Shown here piece after piece: positions 62,901-64,000 of a stretch of DNA of 64,000 nucleotides; the first letter of the stretch is position 1, and each line of letters opens with the position of its first letter. The notes below the pieces were generated by a model. The model was not told where the DNA came from and did not search any database. It worked only from the letters and a program-made list of their open reading frames with translations. A program made the translations under genes and the position numbers. Origin of the DNA: Sitta carolinensis (taxonomy: Eukaryota > Chordata > Aves > Passeriformes > Sittidae); assembly GCA_032173965.1 (NCBI GenBank), contig CM063283.1, forward strand, positions 109,082,108 to 109,146,107. The letters run 5' to 3'.

Positions 62901-64000
62901 TTATTTGAATGTAAGTGACTATTTACCACCATGTCAGAGCAAGGGCTGTAATCCAGGGGTCCTATCTCTCTTTCCTCCTGCTTTAACTTTTAAACCACAA
63001 ATCCTTCACCTGCCTTGGCCCTATACAATGCAGAGCCCTTGAGGACCAGAGACAGGTGCCCCAAGGGAAAAATGTTTCCCGTTTCAGTCTCCATTTGATA
63101 CATGGAACATTATCTCTGAAGGAGCCAGGCTACTCTTCTGCTCTGAAGCAAGTCCCTTAGCGCAGGAATGAAAAGGAATCCATTATGGTTAGTTTCAGAG
63201 AAACCTCTCTTCCCTGCAGTATTTCCTCCTGCTATGCTTCAAGTGCTCTTCAGAGGGAATATTCACATTTTCCAGGCAAAGAAAATGGCTCTGCTATCAC
63301 AGTAGTGGTCTGCACAAAGTGAGAGCAAAGCAAAGGAAGTTCACTGGATGCAACTTGGGAAGTCAGGAAAAATGAGAGCTGTTTTCTGGTTTTCTTTTTT
63401 CTGCTCTCTATTCTTCAGGGCCAGCTCTGATGTTGTCTACTGAGGCTTGAACATGGAGCTTAATTTTTAAGGCATTACTTTTCTCTTTGCATATTTTTTA
63501 ATTTTCTGTTACTTGCGCTGCCAGTTCTTTGTATGTAATTAAAAGTATGCAAACAGTGGCTGAGTTTTAAAATTAATTCAGTTTGAGGGAACATGCTTAC
63601 CAACTTCAAGGTTTGCATGCTGTGTCTATAGGAACAATTGTTATCCTGGCAGGAGTTTTGGGAGCCAGTTTTGAAACCACAGAAAAGAAACACTGAAAGC
63701 AACCTCTACTACCTACAAGTACTTTTGTGCTTTCCAGGTTTATTGAAACATTTATTTTTTTCTCTTAGCAAATTACAGAGCACCATTATTCAGGTTTTGA
63801 TTATTTATGATCAATTCACTTTGTCAAAGCTTCTGAACACTGTTAGTCAAATGTATTTGAATAAACAAATGCAGGTAACAGTTGCAGCAGGTTTATAGAT
63901 ATTCATAGAGCAGAAAAACAACCTAATAAATCACATCAATTACAGATTGCCTGTTCTTGCCCAGCTCTATTGTCCCCTGAATGCTTATAACTGAGAGCTC
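59920..64000. other. Intergenic, no recognisable gene
   Basis: Unique sequence to the window edge with a GC-rich patch at 62.2-62.55 kb and a short TG-run at 61690-61701. No CpG island is present, so there is no obvious promoter for the hypothetical minus-strand gene to the left. Confidence 0.55.

Noticed and set aside
1..64000. CRISPR arrays, operons, prokaryotic signals, tRNA or rRNA genes
   Set aside because: None seen. The window is vertebrate nuclear DNA; no cloverleaf or rRNA core could be recognised by eye.

Overview
The window looks like nuclear DNA from a bird. The clearest evidence is six CR1 LINE fragments in both orientations, one solo-type avian endogenous retroviral LTR, low overall repeat density and vertebrate-style splice signals. 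The LTR resembles a family I associate with passerines, but that placement is from memory and only moderate.

The one gene I can name with confidence is CASK, on the minus strand. Its first coding exon is at 5465-5523 and encodes MADDDVLFEDVYELCEVIG followed by a GTGAGT donor. Bases 1-5464 are therefore the start of CASK intron 1, and everything right of about 6.1 kb lies upstream of CASK. The exon sits in a CpG island (about 5.25-6.48 kb) that carries two perfect CRE palindromes in a duplicated 26-bp unit, two NRF1-type palindromes, a G-quadruplex motif and a short GC-rich tandem repeat. Just outside the island, on the far side from CASK, an inverted repeat supplies AATAAA on both strands. 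This suggests that a short divergent transcript may end there.

From about 6.5 kb to the end I recognise no established gene. The stretch holds an old, decayed CR1 ORF2 fragment (10.9-11.6 kb), smaller CR1 pieces (16.5, 35.5 and 40.0 kb), and an endogenous retroviral 5' LTR (26.32-28.03 kb) whose interior has expanded into an 18-copy minisatellite. The LTR is followed by a tRNA-Phe-type primer binding site and a short non-coding leader remnant. Low-complexity T/G and A-rich tracts and one TA/TG microsatellite make up the rest. The extended desert upstream of CASK matches what is known in mammals, where the interval between CASK and MAOA is gene-poor.

The most interesting unexplained signal is on the minus strand between 59.9 and 52.6 kb. 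Five exon-like blocks, each with a plausible acceptor (and a donor where one is needed), can be read through with matching codon phases into a helical, coiled-coil-like peptide ending in a terminal exon with a stop at 52632. One block has an in-frame TGA, so this may be a decaying or misread gene. I could not name it. Other isolated exon-like or small ORF signals (25.7, 51.0, 55.2 kb) are recorded at low confidence, because a window this size produces such signals by chance.
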